Below are positions 45,746 through 54,107 of a stretch of 64,000 nucleotides of DNA, in pieces (position 1 is the first letter of the stretch; each line of letters begins with the position of its first letter). The stretch comes from Legionella geestiana. GTDB lineage: Bacteria; Pseudomonadota; Gammaproteobacteria; Legionellales; Legionellaceae. The notes under the pieces were generated by a model. The model was not told the DNA's origin, made no database searches, and saw only the letters and a list, made by a program, of their open reading frames with translations. The stretch is from positions 1,621,001-1,685,000 of the forward strand of contig NZ_CP038271.1 in assembly GCF_004571195.1 (NCBI RefSeq). The letters run 5' to 3'. Made by a program: the position numbers and the translations under genes.

Positions 45746-46597
45746 ATGAATCAGTCCCTGCAGCTTTCCGCCCTGCATGTACCGGTTGGCAGTCTGGATG
45801 CCTACATCCATCACGTCAACCAAATCCCCATGCTCTCACCTGAGGAAGAGCTCGCCTGTGCGCGCCGCTTTCACGAAGAGGGTGATCTTGAGGCGGCGCG
45901 TCGACTGGTTCTGGCACATTTACGGTATGTGGTGCGGGTGGCGCGTGGATACCTTGGATACGGTCTGCCGCTTGGCGACCTTGTGCAGGAAGGCAACATC
46001 GGCCTTATGAAGGCGGTGAAGCGTTTCGACCCCACCATTGGCGTGCGGCTGGTGTCTTTCGCCATTCACTGGATAAAGGCGGAAATTCACGAATACGTTG
46101 TGCGCAACTGGCGCATCGTTAAAATCGCCACCACTAAAGCTCAGCGTAAACTTTTCTTTAATTTGCGCCAGGCACGCAAGCGTCTTGGCTGGCTGAGTCC
46201 TGAAGAGGTTGACGCCATCGCCGGAGATTTGTCCGTCACGCCGGAAGATGTTCGCCTGATGGAGCAGCGCATGTATGCGGCAAATGTGTCCTTCGATGCC
46301 ACCGATGAAGATGACGACAGTCCCGCCCAGGTACCGGAGCGCTACCTGCAGGCCGCAGACAGCGATCCGCTGCATATTCTTGAGCAGGAAGACAGCCGTG
46401 ATTTAGGACGTGAGTCCATGTTCCACGCGCTTGATGGCCTTGACGATCGCAGCCAGGACATTATTCGTCAACGCTGGCTGGTAGAGAACAAAGCCACGCT
46501 CCACGAGCTTGCTGATAAATACCAGGTGTCTGCTGAGCGTGTGCGCCAGCTTGAGAAAAACGCCATGAAAAAACTTCGTGATGCCATGATGCAATAA
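45746..46597 (+). CDS. rpoH: RNA polymerase heat-shock sigma factor sigma-32
   Basis: 283-residue sigma-70-family factor directing heat-shock transcription. Region 1.2/2 with [43 protein letters not shown] sequence, the RpoH-specific box [15 protein letters not shown], and region 4.2 helix-turn-helix near the C-terminus ([23 protein letters not shown]). ATG 45746 has AGGAG eight bases upstream. A 93-base gap after ftsX has two TAAAAT sequences (45691, 45701), the first 18 bases behind TTGCCG, a possible promoter. Translation control by leader structure, known in E. coli, was not evident. Confidence 0.95.
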   Translation: MNQSLQLSALHVPVGSLDAYIHHVNQIPMLSPEEELACARRFHEEGDLEAARRLVLAHLRYVVRVARGYLGYGLPLGDLVQEGNIGLMKAVKRFDPTIGVRLVSFAIHWIKAEIHEYVVRNWRIVKIATTKAQRKLFFNLRQARKRLGWLSPEEVDAIAGDLSVTPEDVRLMEQRMYAANVSFDATDEDDDSPAQVPERYLQAADSDPLHILEQEDSRDLGRESMFHALDGLDDRSQDIIRQRWLVENKATLHELADKYQVSAERVRQLEKNAMKKLRDAMMQ

Positions 46598-46662
46598 TTG
46601 TCAGGGACAACCCTTAAGAGAAACCTTCCACGTTCTACCATTCAACACTGAAAAGGAAAACT

Positions 46663-47322
46663 ATGGCCAGCAGTTCGCAGAAGATACTGGATTTAATTGG
46701 CGCAGAATGCGTTGCAGTTCGGTCGCATCCATTTGGGGAGCAGGCTGAGGTGGCAGTCGGTAATCCCATACTCACCATCGAAGGTCGTGATTATTCACCG
46801 GATGACCCAACGGCGGTTGAAGGGATGACAGACAGAGGGCGAGCGCTTTTCTGGAAGAACTGCTCAGACAAGGGGCGTGATTCCACGCACTACCTTGCAT
46901 TCGCCGCCGTGATGCTGGCACTTGAAACGGGGTTATTTGAAGAAGACGTGGAGGACGCTGAAAAATACGCCATCCTCATCAAGCGCGCTCACCGTTTTTG
47001 TGAGCTGGCTGGAGGCCTTGAGAAGGCAGGCTGTCGCGACTGGAAAGAGACCGTACTCTCCGCCTCAAATGAAAAGTTACCGCTTTTACTGGACGCGCCT
47101 AAACAAACAGGGGCGTTGGTGAAGGCTTTACGCGGGCAGTCTACTCCTGACCCGCTGCAGCTTTTAGTGGCATTGGATGCGGCAGCACTGAAGAGTATTC
47201 TCGAGAATGCCGACACCCATGTGGCAGAAGCCGCGCGTGGGGTGAAACTGTCTGAAAAATGGTGCCAACAGCCGGAAGCTGAGCCTACAGAAGCGTCATC
47301 GCCAGGGCCTTCCTGTCGTTAA
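46663..47322 (+). CDS. Unrecognised 219-residue protein
   Basis: No family recognised. It has no signal peptide or membrane segment; the middle is helical with heptad-like Ala/Leu spacing (YLAFAAVMLALETGLFEEDVEDAEKY region around 77-102). The C-terminal tail is EAEPTEASSPGPSCR, polar and unstructured. Ribosome-binding site AAGGAAAA precedes the ATG. Stands alone between rpoH and aceA, which faces it. A cytosolic or secreted role cannot be chosen from sequence; the Dot/Icm context makes an effector possible but weakly supported. Confidence 0.55.
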   Translation: MASSSQKILDLIGAECVAVRSHPFGEQAEVAVGNPILTIEGRDYSPDDPTAVEGMTDRGRALFWKNCSDKGRDSTHYLAFAAVMLALETGLFEEDVEDAEKYAILIKRAHRFCELAGGLEKAGCRDWKETVLSASNEKLPLLLDAPKQTGALVKALRGQSTPDPLQLLVALDAAALKSILENADTHVAEAARGVKLSEKWCQQPEAEPTEASSPGPSCR

Positions 47323-47327
47323 TTCCT

Positions 47328-47354
47328 GACAGGGGTGCTGATTGCGCCCCTGTC
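47328..47354. terminator. Hairpin between convergent genes at 47322 and 47362
   Basis: Eleven-base stem GACAGGGGTGC / GCGCCCCTGTC (with one G-T pair) around loop TGATT. T tracts on either side are poor, so it is probably a bidirectional but not strictly canonical terminator. Confidence 0.6.
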
Positions 47355-47361
47355 GCTATTC

Positions 47362-48654
47362 TTACGCTTTCCCATGCGGATGAAACTGCTCATGTTCGGT
47401 GCTGCCTTTAAGCGCCGTTGTACTGCTTTGACCCTTCATAATGGTGTTTTGCACCGCGTCAAAATACCCCGTGCCTACAAACGCCTGGTGTTTCGTTGCG
47501 CGAAAACCATCTGCTTCCCGGCGCATTTCCTGCTGCTGCAGCCTTGAGTAGGCGAGCATGCCTTCTTCACAGTAGGATTTGGCGGTTTCAAACATGGCAA
47601 GATTTAAACAGTGCCAGCCGGCAAGGGTGATGAACTGGTAGCGATACCCCATGGCAAAGAGTTGTTCGCGAAAGGTTTTCAGGTCGTGCTCGGAGACGTT
47701 CGCCTGCCAGTTAAACGATGGCGAGCAGTTGTAGCAGAGCAGCTTGCCCGGGAAGCGCGCGTGAATGGCTTTGGCAAACGTGCGGGCTTCCTCAAGATTG
47801 GGTTTGGAGGTTTCACACCAGATGATATCGGCAAAGGGCGCATAGGCCAGTCCACGGCTGATGGCCTGCTCTAATCCGGGTTTGGTATAGTAATAGCCTT
47901 CGACAGAACGCTCACCGGTCAGGAATTCCTGGTCGTTGGGGTCTATATCGCTGGTTATCAGGTTGGCGCCATTCGCATCTGTTCGGGCGATAATGAGGGT
48001 TGCCACGTCCATGATGTCAGAGGCAAGGCGCGCGGCCACCAGTTTATTGATGGCCTCCATCGTCGGCACCAGCACCTTGCCTCCCATGTGGCCGCATTTT
48101 TTGGCGGATGCGAGCTGATCTTCAAAATGAACGGCAGCGGCACCGGCGCGAATCATGTGCTTCATGAGCTCAAAGGCATTCAGGTTGCCGCCAAATCCAG
48201 CCTCGGCATCGGCAATAATGGGCGCAAACCAGTCGATGGAAGTGTCGTTGCCGAGGCGGTGAATTTCATCGGTACGCAACAGGGCATTATTAATCGTTTC
48301 AACGAGTTTTGGCACGGAATCCACCGGATACAGGCTCTGGTCAGGATACACCTGACCCGCGCTGTTATGGTCACCCGCCACCTGCCAGCCGGAACAGTAA
48401 ATGGCCTTAAGTCCGGCCTGAACCGCCTGGATAGCCTGGTTGCCGGTCAGGCAGCCAAGAGCCGTCACCGGCTGGTCTTCCTGCAGCATACTCCACAATT
48501 TATGGCAGCCATGAGCGGCCAGCGTATGAATAATGCGAAGCGTGGGACGCAGTCGAACCACGTCTTCGGCGCTGTAATGGCGCTCAATACCGTGCCATCG
48601 GGGGTTGGTTGTCCAGTCTTTTTCAAGACGCTGAATCTGCTCCCGTGTGTCCAT
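47362..48654 (-). CDS. aceA: Isocitrate lyase
   Basis: 430 residues; splits isocitrate to glyoxylate and succinate. Active-site signature [14 protein letters not shown] with the catalytic Cys at about 182, and the phosphorylation/substrate region [11 protein letters not shown] 48652-48654 has GAAGGA seven bases away, within the last codons of aceB, so the genes overlap by 32 bases. With aceB and fadE the cell can grow on acetyl-CoA from fatty acids. Confidence 0.96.
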   Translation of the reverse strand: MDTREQIQRLEKDWTTNPRWHGIERHYSAEDVVRLRPTLRIIHTLAAHGCHKLWSMLQEDQPVTALGCLTGNQAIQAVQAGLKAIYCSGWQVAGDHNSAGQVYPDQSLYPVDSVPKLVETINNALLRTDEIHRLGNDTSIDWFAPIIADAEAGFGGNLNAFELMKHMIRAGAAAVHFEDQLASAKKCGHMGGKVLVPTMEAINKLVAARLASDIMDVATLIIARTDANGANLITSDIDPNDQEFLTGERSVEGYYYTKPGLEQAISRGLAYAPFADIIWCETSKPNLEEARTFAKAIHARFPGKLLCYNCSPSFNWQANVSEHDLKTFREQLFAMGYRYQFITLAGWHCLNLAMFETAKSYCEEGMLAYSRLQQQEMRREADGFRATKHQAFVGTGYFDAVQNTIMKGQSSTTALKGSTEHEQFHPHGKA

Positions 48655-50257
48655 GGCGATTTCCTTCTATGAGATAGGGATATGCAACGGTTGTAAGAAA
48701 ATCTTCAAATTTCGTGCCAAAAATCAGGGTATCAAGTACTTTGTGTGCATGCTGGAGCGCCTCTGCTTCACTGCTCTTTCCCGTTATGGCTTGCATTTCT
48801 TCCTGAAAAATGGCCTCCATCATGGAGCGCAGCAGCGATTCACGCAAAGGTCCGATGCCTTCAACGGGGGCGGCAAAGTGCAGCCACTGCCAGAGCTGAG
48901 CGCGACAGATTTCAGCCGTAGCCGCGTCTTCCATGAGGTTATTGACAGGCACACAGCCGTTCCCCAGGAGCCAGGATTTCAGATATAAAAGTCCAACGCG
49001 GATGTTATTGCGAATGCCATCTTCCGTTATTTTGCCCTGAGGTATGGAGAGAAGGTCTTCGCGCCTGATGTGCACATCAGGCTGCCTTGAGAGTTGATGC
49101 GGACCAGGCATTCCCCGGTTAAACGCCTCCATGGCTACAGGAATGAGGCCTGGGTGTGCTACCCATGTGCCATCATGACCGGCATTCACTTCACGTGTTT
49201 TATCCTCAAGCACCCGCAGAAAGGCTTCTCTGTTTGCCACTTCATCATTGCGAATCGGTATCTGTGCGGCCATGCCCCCCATCGCATGTACGCCCCGACG
49301 GTGGCAGGTTTGAATCAAAAGGTTCACATAGGCTGCGAGAAACGGGCTGGTCATGGTGACTTCGGCCCGGTTTGGAAGGATGCAGTCAGGGTGGTTACGG
49401 AATTTTTTGATGAATGAAAAGATATAATCCCAGCGCCCGCAGTTCAGTCCTGTGATGTAATCACGAAGCGCATAAATGATTTCATCCATTTCAAAAGCGG
49501 CCGGAATGGTTTCAATCAGCACAGTTGCCTTGATGGAGGCATGCGGCATGTGAAGAAAGCGCTCTGCTTCCGTAAACACGTCAGCCCAAAGACGTGCCTC
49601 AAGATGTGATTCCATTTTGGGCAGATAATAATAGGGTCCTGTATTATGGCGCTTCAGGGCTTCAGCGTTATGAAAGAGATACAGCAGGGCGTCAAAGAGC
49701 GAGGCGGACATCGGCTCACCATCCACCAGTACGTGCGCCTCATCAAGGTGCCAGCCACGCGGGCGCACCATCAGAACGGCAGTTTCTTCGTTCAGGGCGT
49801 AGTGTTTACCAGAGTTTGGGTCTGTAAACGTGATGGTTTTGCGCACGGCATCAAACAGGTTGCGCTGACCGAGCAGGCAGTTTGCAAAGGTCGGTGCATT
49901 GGAGTCTTCAAAATCCGCCATGAAAACGCGCGCGCCGCTGTTGAGCGCGTTTATCATCATTTTTCGCTCCACGGGGCCTGTGATTTCCACGCGCCGGTCC
50001 TGCAAATCATGGGGAGTATTGTCAAGGCGCCAGTTGCCCTTGCGGATGTTTTCCGTTTCCGACAGAAAATCGAGCGTTCCACCACTATCCAGAAGTGCCT
50101 GTCGCGCCTCGCGTTTTTTTAGAAGTATCCGGCGTTCTTCTCGAAAGTGCCGCTCCATGTGTGTCAGAAAATCCATGGCCTCTGGTGAAAGGATGAAGGC
50201 TGCTTCAGCGGGGACAGTTCCACGCAGACTGATGCCGTTTTTTTTCATGCGCTGCAT
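48623..50257 (-). CDS. aceB: Malate synthase A
   Basis: About 544 residues; condenses glyoxylate and acetyl-CoA to malate. TIM-barrel signature [14 protein letters not shown] (about 268), the [20 protein letters not shown] and [10 protein letters not shown] (about 115) acetyl-CoA/Mg regions, and the C-terminal lid are present. Start ATG 50257 or 50248. The aceBA order and overlap suggest one message. Upstream is an inverted repeat (50291-50321) that could be an operator. Confidence 0.95.
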   Translation of the reverse strand: MQRMKKNGISLRGTVPAEAAFILSPEAMDFLTHMERHFREERRILLKKREARQALLDSGGTLDFLSETENIRKGNWRLDNTPHDLQDRRVEITGPVERKMMINALNSGARVFMADFEDSNAPTFANCLLGQRNLFDAVRKTITFTDPNSGKHYALNEETAVLMVRPRGWHLDEAHVLVDGEPMSASLFDALLYLFHNAEALKRHNTGPYYYLPKMESHLEARLWADVFTEAERFLHMPHASIKATVLIETIPAAFEMDEIIYALRDYITGLNCGRWDYIFSFIKKFRNHPDCILPNRAEVTMTSPFLAAYVNLLIQTCHRRGVHAMGGMAAQIPIRNDEVANREAFLRVLEDKTREVNAGHDGTWVAHPGLIPVAMEAFNRGMPGPHQLSRQPDVHIRREDLLSIPQGKITEDGIRNNIRVGLLYLKSWLLGNGCVPVNNLMEDAATAEICRAQLWQWLHFAAPVEGIGPLRESLLRSMMEAIFQEEMQAITGKSSEAEALQHAHKVLDTLIFGTKFEDFLTTVAYPYLIEGNRHGHTGADSAS

Positions 50258-50290
50258 TCCGTTGATTAAAGGCGTTTTTTTAACTATAGA

Positions 50291-50321
50291 AGAAAATTAC
50301 AAAAAAATCGCGCGTAATTTT
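50291..50321. promoter_or_regulatory. Inverted repeat upstream of aceBA
   Basis: GAAAATTAC (50291-50299) and GTAATTTTC (50313-50321), perfect 9-base arms with 13 bases between centres, in the 150-base gap shared with the small gene at 50408. Suited to a dimeric regulator such as an IclR- or GntR-type repressor; no regulator gene lies nearby. Confidence 0.4.
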
Positions 50322-50407
50322 CTGGACTATTTTCAATAGCCGTACTACGTTGAAAAGACCTGTCTTCGAACAGGAACAATCACGCAATCACTTTCAAGGA
50401 ATGAAAA

Positions 50408-50656
50408 ATGATGACGAACAACTGGCACAGCGTAATTTACATGAAAAGTCCTATGCAATGGGAAAAACTTCAGGAAATGATGAAGTGGGATGGTGTTGAG
50501 AGCATGTGGTCCACGAGCGGCAAATGGGACTGGTGCATCAAGCTTGACAAAGGCATGTCTACTCCCGAAAAAACAGAAGCATTTATTGCCCGCATGCGTG
50601 ATGGCAAATGGGCGACAGAAACCCAGACGAACTGGTGGAAAGAAATGCCCCGTTAA
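50408..50656 (+). CDS. Trp-rich 82-residue protein, stand-alone RAM-like fold suspected
   Basis: Small protein with nine Trp and ten Met in 82 residues. Its pattern (beta: HSVIYMKSP; helix: WEKLQEMMK; GVESMWSTSGKWDWCIKL; helix FIARMRDGKW; ATETQTNWW) follows the beta-alpha-beta-beta-alpha-beta order of the Lrp/AsnC effector-binding RAM domain, but without a helix-turn-helix. ATG 50408 has CAAGGAAT upstream. Its function is not known; a metabolite-binding module is only an idea. Followed by the terminator at 50675-50696. Confidence 0.7.
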   Translation: MMTNNWHSVIYMKSPMQWEKLQEMMKWDGVESMWSTSGKWDWCIKLDKGMSTPEKTEAFIARMRDGKWATETQTNWWKEMPR

Positions 50657-50674
50657 TTCGGTGGCTTTTTCAAG

Positions 50675-50696
50675 GGGCGCCTTCAGGCGCCCTTTT
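50675..50696. terminator. Terminator shared by the 82-residue gene and ppk1
   Basis: Stem GGGCGCC (50675-50681) / GGCGCCC (50686-50692), loop TTCA, followed by TTTT on the plus strand and, on the minus strand, a short T-run after the stem. The ppk1 stop codon lies at 50683-50685 in the loop. Confidence 0.7.
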
Positions 50697-52752
50697 CTTT
50701 GGAAAAATGTTCAAGCAGCCAGGTTTGTGCACTGTGGCGTCCCGAGGTGTTCGCAAGATAGCTGCCATCGGCCTGCATTTCCCACGCGTCACGGTTGTCC
50801 TTCTGGTAGTTTTTAATAATTTCCTGACGAATGCGCTTCTGGCACTCTGCATCCAGAATCGGATATAAAATTTCAATGCGGTTATAGAGGTTGCGCTCCA
50901 TCAAATCCGCACTGGAGCAAAACATCGTTTCTTCTTCGTCTGCCAGAAAATGGTAAATGCGATGATGTTCAAGAAAACGCCCCACAATGGAGGTCACACG
51001 GATGTTTTCTGAAACACCGGCAACCTGCGGTTTAAGGCAGCAGATGCTGCGCACAAAAAGATGGATTTTTACGCCGGCTATCGATGCCTCGTATAAAGCC
51101 TTTATCATGGTTTTGTCGGTGAGGCCGTTCACCTTGATGAAAATTTCCGCGTTCTTTTTTGCAAGGGCTGCCTGTGTGCATTTTTCAATCTGTTCAAGCA
51201 GGCATTTTTGCAGCGTAAAGGGCGCATTGAACAGCGACTTCAGCCGCACCGTTTTACCAAGGCCCGTCAATTGCTGAAAAATCATCTGGACATCAGTCGT
51301 GATAGACGGCTCACTGGTCAGCAATCCCATATCCGTATAGCGCTGCGCCGTTTTTTCATGATAATTACCGGTACTTAAATGCACGTAGCGCTTGAGTTTC
51401 CCATGAAAACGGCGCACCACCAGCGTCATTTTTGCATGTGTTTTATAGCCTACAACCCCATAAAGCACCAGCACTCCTGCCTCATGCAGACGGTTGGCCA
51501 GTTTGAGGTTTGATTCTTCATCAAAGCGCGCACGCAGTTCGATTACGGCGGTGACCTCCTTGCCGGAACGCGCCGCTTCTGCAAGCGCACTTACCATTAC
51601 AGAGCCCGAATGCGTGCGATAGAGCGTTTGTTTGATGGCGAGCACCTGAGGGTCGGCGGCTGCCTGGCGCACAAAATCAATCACTACATCAAAGCTTTGG
51701 TAAGGATGGTGCAGCAGGATATCCTGCTCATCAAGAACCGCAAACAGGTTTCGCCGGTTCTCCATGAACATTGGATACTGCGGTTTGAAGGGTTGATAAT
51801 TTAAATCAGGGCGGTTGATGCTGTTAACCGCACCAAGATAGCGATGCAGATTCACCGGTCCATCACAAAAATAGACATCTTCATGGCGCAGGTGGTGTTT
51901 TTGCAGGAGAAAATCCACGGTGGAAGTCGGGCACGCGGCATCTACCTCAAGCCGCACCACATGTCCGTAGTGGCGTGAGAAAATTTCTCGCTGAACCGCT
52001 GCGGCAAGGTCATCGACTTCTTCATCACGCAAAAACAAATCACTGTTGCGTGTCAGCCTGAAAGCGTGGCAGCCGCCAATTTCCATGCCGGGGAAAAGGT
52101 TACCAACGTGCATTTTGATGATGGAGGACAGGTGTACAAAATAAGTGCCATCAGGACAAAGCTCTGAGGGCAGGCGCAGCATGCGCGGCAGTGCGCGCGG
52201 TGCATGCACCACGGCATAATCGATGTTTCGGTCAAAGGCGTCCTTGCCACTTAAGGCGATAATGAAATTCAGGCTTTTATTGAAAAGCCGCGGGAAGGGG
52301 TGCGCTAAATCGAGCGCGATGGGGCTGACAATCGGCAGTATTTCATTTTTAAAATAGTGCTTGGACCACATGATAATATCGTCAGACCATGCATCTGTCG
52401 GCAGAAAATGGATGGATTCGCGCGCCATCGCCGGCAAAAGCTCGGCGTTATAAATGCGGTAGAGTTCATCTGAGAGGCGGTGAGCCCCCTTGCTGAGATG
52501 CGAAAACAGTTCTTCCGCAGGCTGGCCGTCCAGCGCAGGGCTGCGCGAGGAGAGTGCGATTTTTTCGCGCAATCCTGCCATGCGGATTTCAAAAAACTCG
52601 TCCAGATTCCCGCTGCAGATACAGAGAAAACGCATGCGCTCAAGAAGCGGCACCCGCTCATCATGCGCCAGTGCAAGCACGCGCTCGTTAAACGCGAGAG
52701 CGGAGACTTCGCGGTTGATGTAACAGTCCGGGTGACTCAATTCAATCGCCAT
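50683..52752 (-). CDS. ppk: Polyphosphate kinase 1
   Basis: 689 residues; reversibly makes polyphosphate from ATP. Four-domain PPK1: N-terminal NREVSALAFNERVLALAHD, H domain, and two phospholipase-D-like catalytic domains with the two conserved His in GYKTHAKMTLV (autophosphorylated) and FLEHHRIYHF. The ATG at 52752 is preferred since AAGGA lies eight bases before it; an ATG at 52761 overlaps that site. The C-terminus ends within the terminator hairpin. Two genes of unclear function lie upstream on the same strand. Confidence 0.95.
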   Translation of the reverse strand: MAIELSHPDCYINREVSALAFNERVLALAHDERVPLLERMRFLCICSGNLDEFFEIRMAGLREKIALSSRSPALDGQPAEELFSHLSKGAHRLSDELYRIYNAELLPAMARESIHFLPTDAWSDDIIMWSKHYFKNEILPIVSPIALDLAHPFPRLFNKSLNFIIALSGKDAFDRNIDYAVVHAPRALPRMLRLPSELCPDGTYFVHLSSIIKMHVGNLFPGMEIGGCHAFRLTRNSDLFLRDEEVDDLAAAVQREIFSRHYGHVVRLEVDAACPTSTVDFLLQKHHLRHEDVYFCDGPVNLHRYLGAVNSINRPDLNYQPFKPQYPMFMENRRNLFAVLDEQDILLHHPYQSFDVVIDFVRQAAADPQVLAIKQTLYRTHSGSVMVSALAEAARSGKEVTAVIELRARFDEESNLKLANRLHEAGVLVLYGVVGYKTHAKMTLVVRRFHGKLKRYVHLSTGNYHEKTAQRYTDMGLLTSEPSITTDVQMIFQQLTGLGKTVRLKSLFNAPFTLQKCLLEQIEKCTQAALAKKNAEIFIKVNGLTDKTMIKALYEASIAGVKIHLFVRSICCLKPQVAGVSENIRVTSIVGRFLEHHRIYHFLADEEETMFCSSADLMERNLYNRIEILYPILDAECQKRIRQEIIKNYQKDNRDAWEMQADGSYLANTSGRHSAQTWLLEHFSKEKGA

Positions 52753-52821
52753 GGTCCACATCCTTGATGTTTATATCAACAGAGTAGTGTCCGTCAGCCA
52801 CTCTGACAAGGTGGTGTGCTT

Positions 52822-53382
52822 TTATTGAGCAGTCTTAACAGGTACCACTTCCATGACCCGGGCAAGCCAGGTGCGGGTAGCGGCATCAACGAGGAGGTGG
52901 GTGCGTCCGTAAAAGACGGCGTCAGGCGAGCAGTCAAGCAGCCATACAAAGAGCGGGCTGCAGGAGAGCTTAAAATACTGACGCCCCTTACTCTGTACCT
53001 GTACACGTTCACGCTCGAGAAGCGCTCCAAAGGGGAGGTCGGTCTGTAAAACCCCTTCACGTACGCCTGCCGGCAGAGCGCTAAGATTAATGACAATCAA
53101 TGCCGCTTCAATTATCCGTTTTTCATTGGGCCTGCCTTTTACATCCACCACCATCCGAATGGCGCGCGCCAGTAGCCCGGTCGAGGTACTGTGCACCTCC
53201 AGCAACCGTTCAATACGCGGTGAACGCGCGTAAAAACGTGCGAGTCCCGGCGTCAGGAGCGGTGCCGTGAGCAGCCTGTCCCAGGGGGCGGGCAGCGCGT
53301 TGCGGTCGCAGAATTCAAAGGCCATGGCGGGTTGTATGCTGAAGACGAGCGTAAGCAGGAGGGCGCTTGCAAATGATGGCAT
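52822..53382 (-). CDS. Exported chorismate-lyase-like (UbiC/DUF98) protein
   Basis: 186 residues with a signal peptide (MPSFASALLLTLVFSIQPAMA). The mature part follows the UbiC superfamily: LTPGLARFY helix, a strand-rich middle, the ALPAGVREGVLQTDLPFGALL segment (substrate-pocket region in UbiC), and YGRTHLLVDAATRTWLARVMEVVP near the end. The export signal is odd for chorismate lyase, so the substrate is probably something else. Fold call is inference from pattern. Its stop and the neighbour's start at 53382 touch, so it pairs with the upstream gene. Confidence 0.5.
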   Translation of the reverse strand: MPSFASALLLTLVFSIQPAMAFEFCDRNALPAPWDRLLTAPLLTPGLARFYARSPRIERLLEVHSTSTGLLARAIRMVVDVKGRPNEKRIIEAALIVINLSALPAGVREGVLQTDLPFGALLERERVQVQSKGRQYFKLSCSPLFVWLLDCSPDAVFYGRTHLLVDAATRTWLARVMEVVPVKTAQ

Positions 53383-54002
53383 TATGAGGGCCAGGTCTGT
53401 CGCAGAAACGTTGGATAATCGCAGCAGAGGCCATCGGGCTGCAGGTGTGCGGCCAGTGCATGAATCACAGTTTTGCTGCGCGATTCAATGCTGAAGCTGA
53501 AATAGACGCCGCCATTGTGCGTGATGCGGGTGAATTCCATCAGACAGCCTGCGGGGATGCTGAATTCGCGGATGAGCGCCGTTTTGGTAATTAAAAGCCT
53601 CGGATGCGCCGTTTCCCGCCGATGAACGAGCTCGCCTGCCAGCAGGTGCGCGAGACCCGGCAGCGGGGTGTCAGGCGGCACTTCATGCAGGTTGATTTTT
53701 TTACCATACCCATACAGGTTGCCATCGCGTGCAATGAGCGGCTTATAGACAAGGCGATGGTTGCGCCGTTTGAGGTTTGCCGGAAGGTCATCGAGGAGAT
53801 AGTAAGTATCAGTACGGTGTTTGGTTTTAAACTGTGTGAGTTCCAGAAAGGATGCATCAAGCCCCTGCAGAAGAATGGGGCGGTCGTGTGGCCAAAACCA
53901 GCGCATTTCCCAGCGCAGCGAACCTTTAGGCAGGTCGGTGTTCGGCGGAAAGCCAAAGGCTGTTCCCGTTGTTTCAAAGTTCCAGAACAGACGAGTGTTC
54001 AT
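53382..54002 (-). CDS. Unrecognised 206-residue protein, CYTH-like pattern
   Basis: No signal peptide. Alternating charged residues on successive strands (LRWEMRWFW, RTDTYYLLDDLPANLKRRNHRLVYKPL, KKINLHE, RLLITKTALIREF, CLMEFTRI, YFSFSIESR) resemble the CYTH/triphosphate-tunnel fold, whose members bind triphosphate or polyphosphate. Location two genes from ppk1 fits this idea but is not proof. ATG 54000-54002 is divergent from fadE across 105 bases. Treat the fold as a hypothesis. Confidence 0.45.
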   Translation of the reverse strand: MNTRLFWNFETTGTAFGFPPNTDLPKGSLRWEMRWFWPHDRPILLQGLDASFLELTQFKTKHRTDTYYLLDDLPANLKRRNHRLVYKPLIARDGNLYGYGKKINLHEVPPDTPLPGLAHLLAGELVHRRETAHPRLLITKTALIREFSIPAGCLMEFTRITHNGGVYFSFSIESRSKTVIHALAAHLQPDGLCCDYPTFLRQTWPS

Positions 54003-54037
54003 GCGGTTCCTGTGGCTATTCCCATGCCCTTTTATAA

Positions 54038-54049
54038 CGAGTATACTCG
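54038..54049. promoter_or_regulatory. Palindrome CGAGTATACTCG in the fadE upstream gap
   Basis: Perfect 12-base palindrome containing TATACT, 59 bases before fadE and 36 before the divergent gene. Could be an operator or -10 region. No FadR- or PsrA-type consensus was seen. Confidence 0.3.
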
Positions 54050-54107
54050 GCCTTTAGCTTGTTGTTAATAAATGATTTTGATGCCCCATTGACAGGGAGA
54101 ACAGGGA

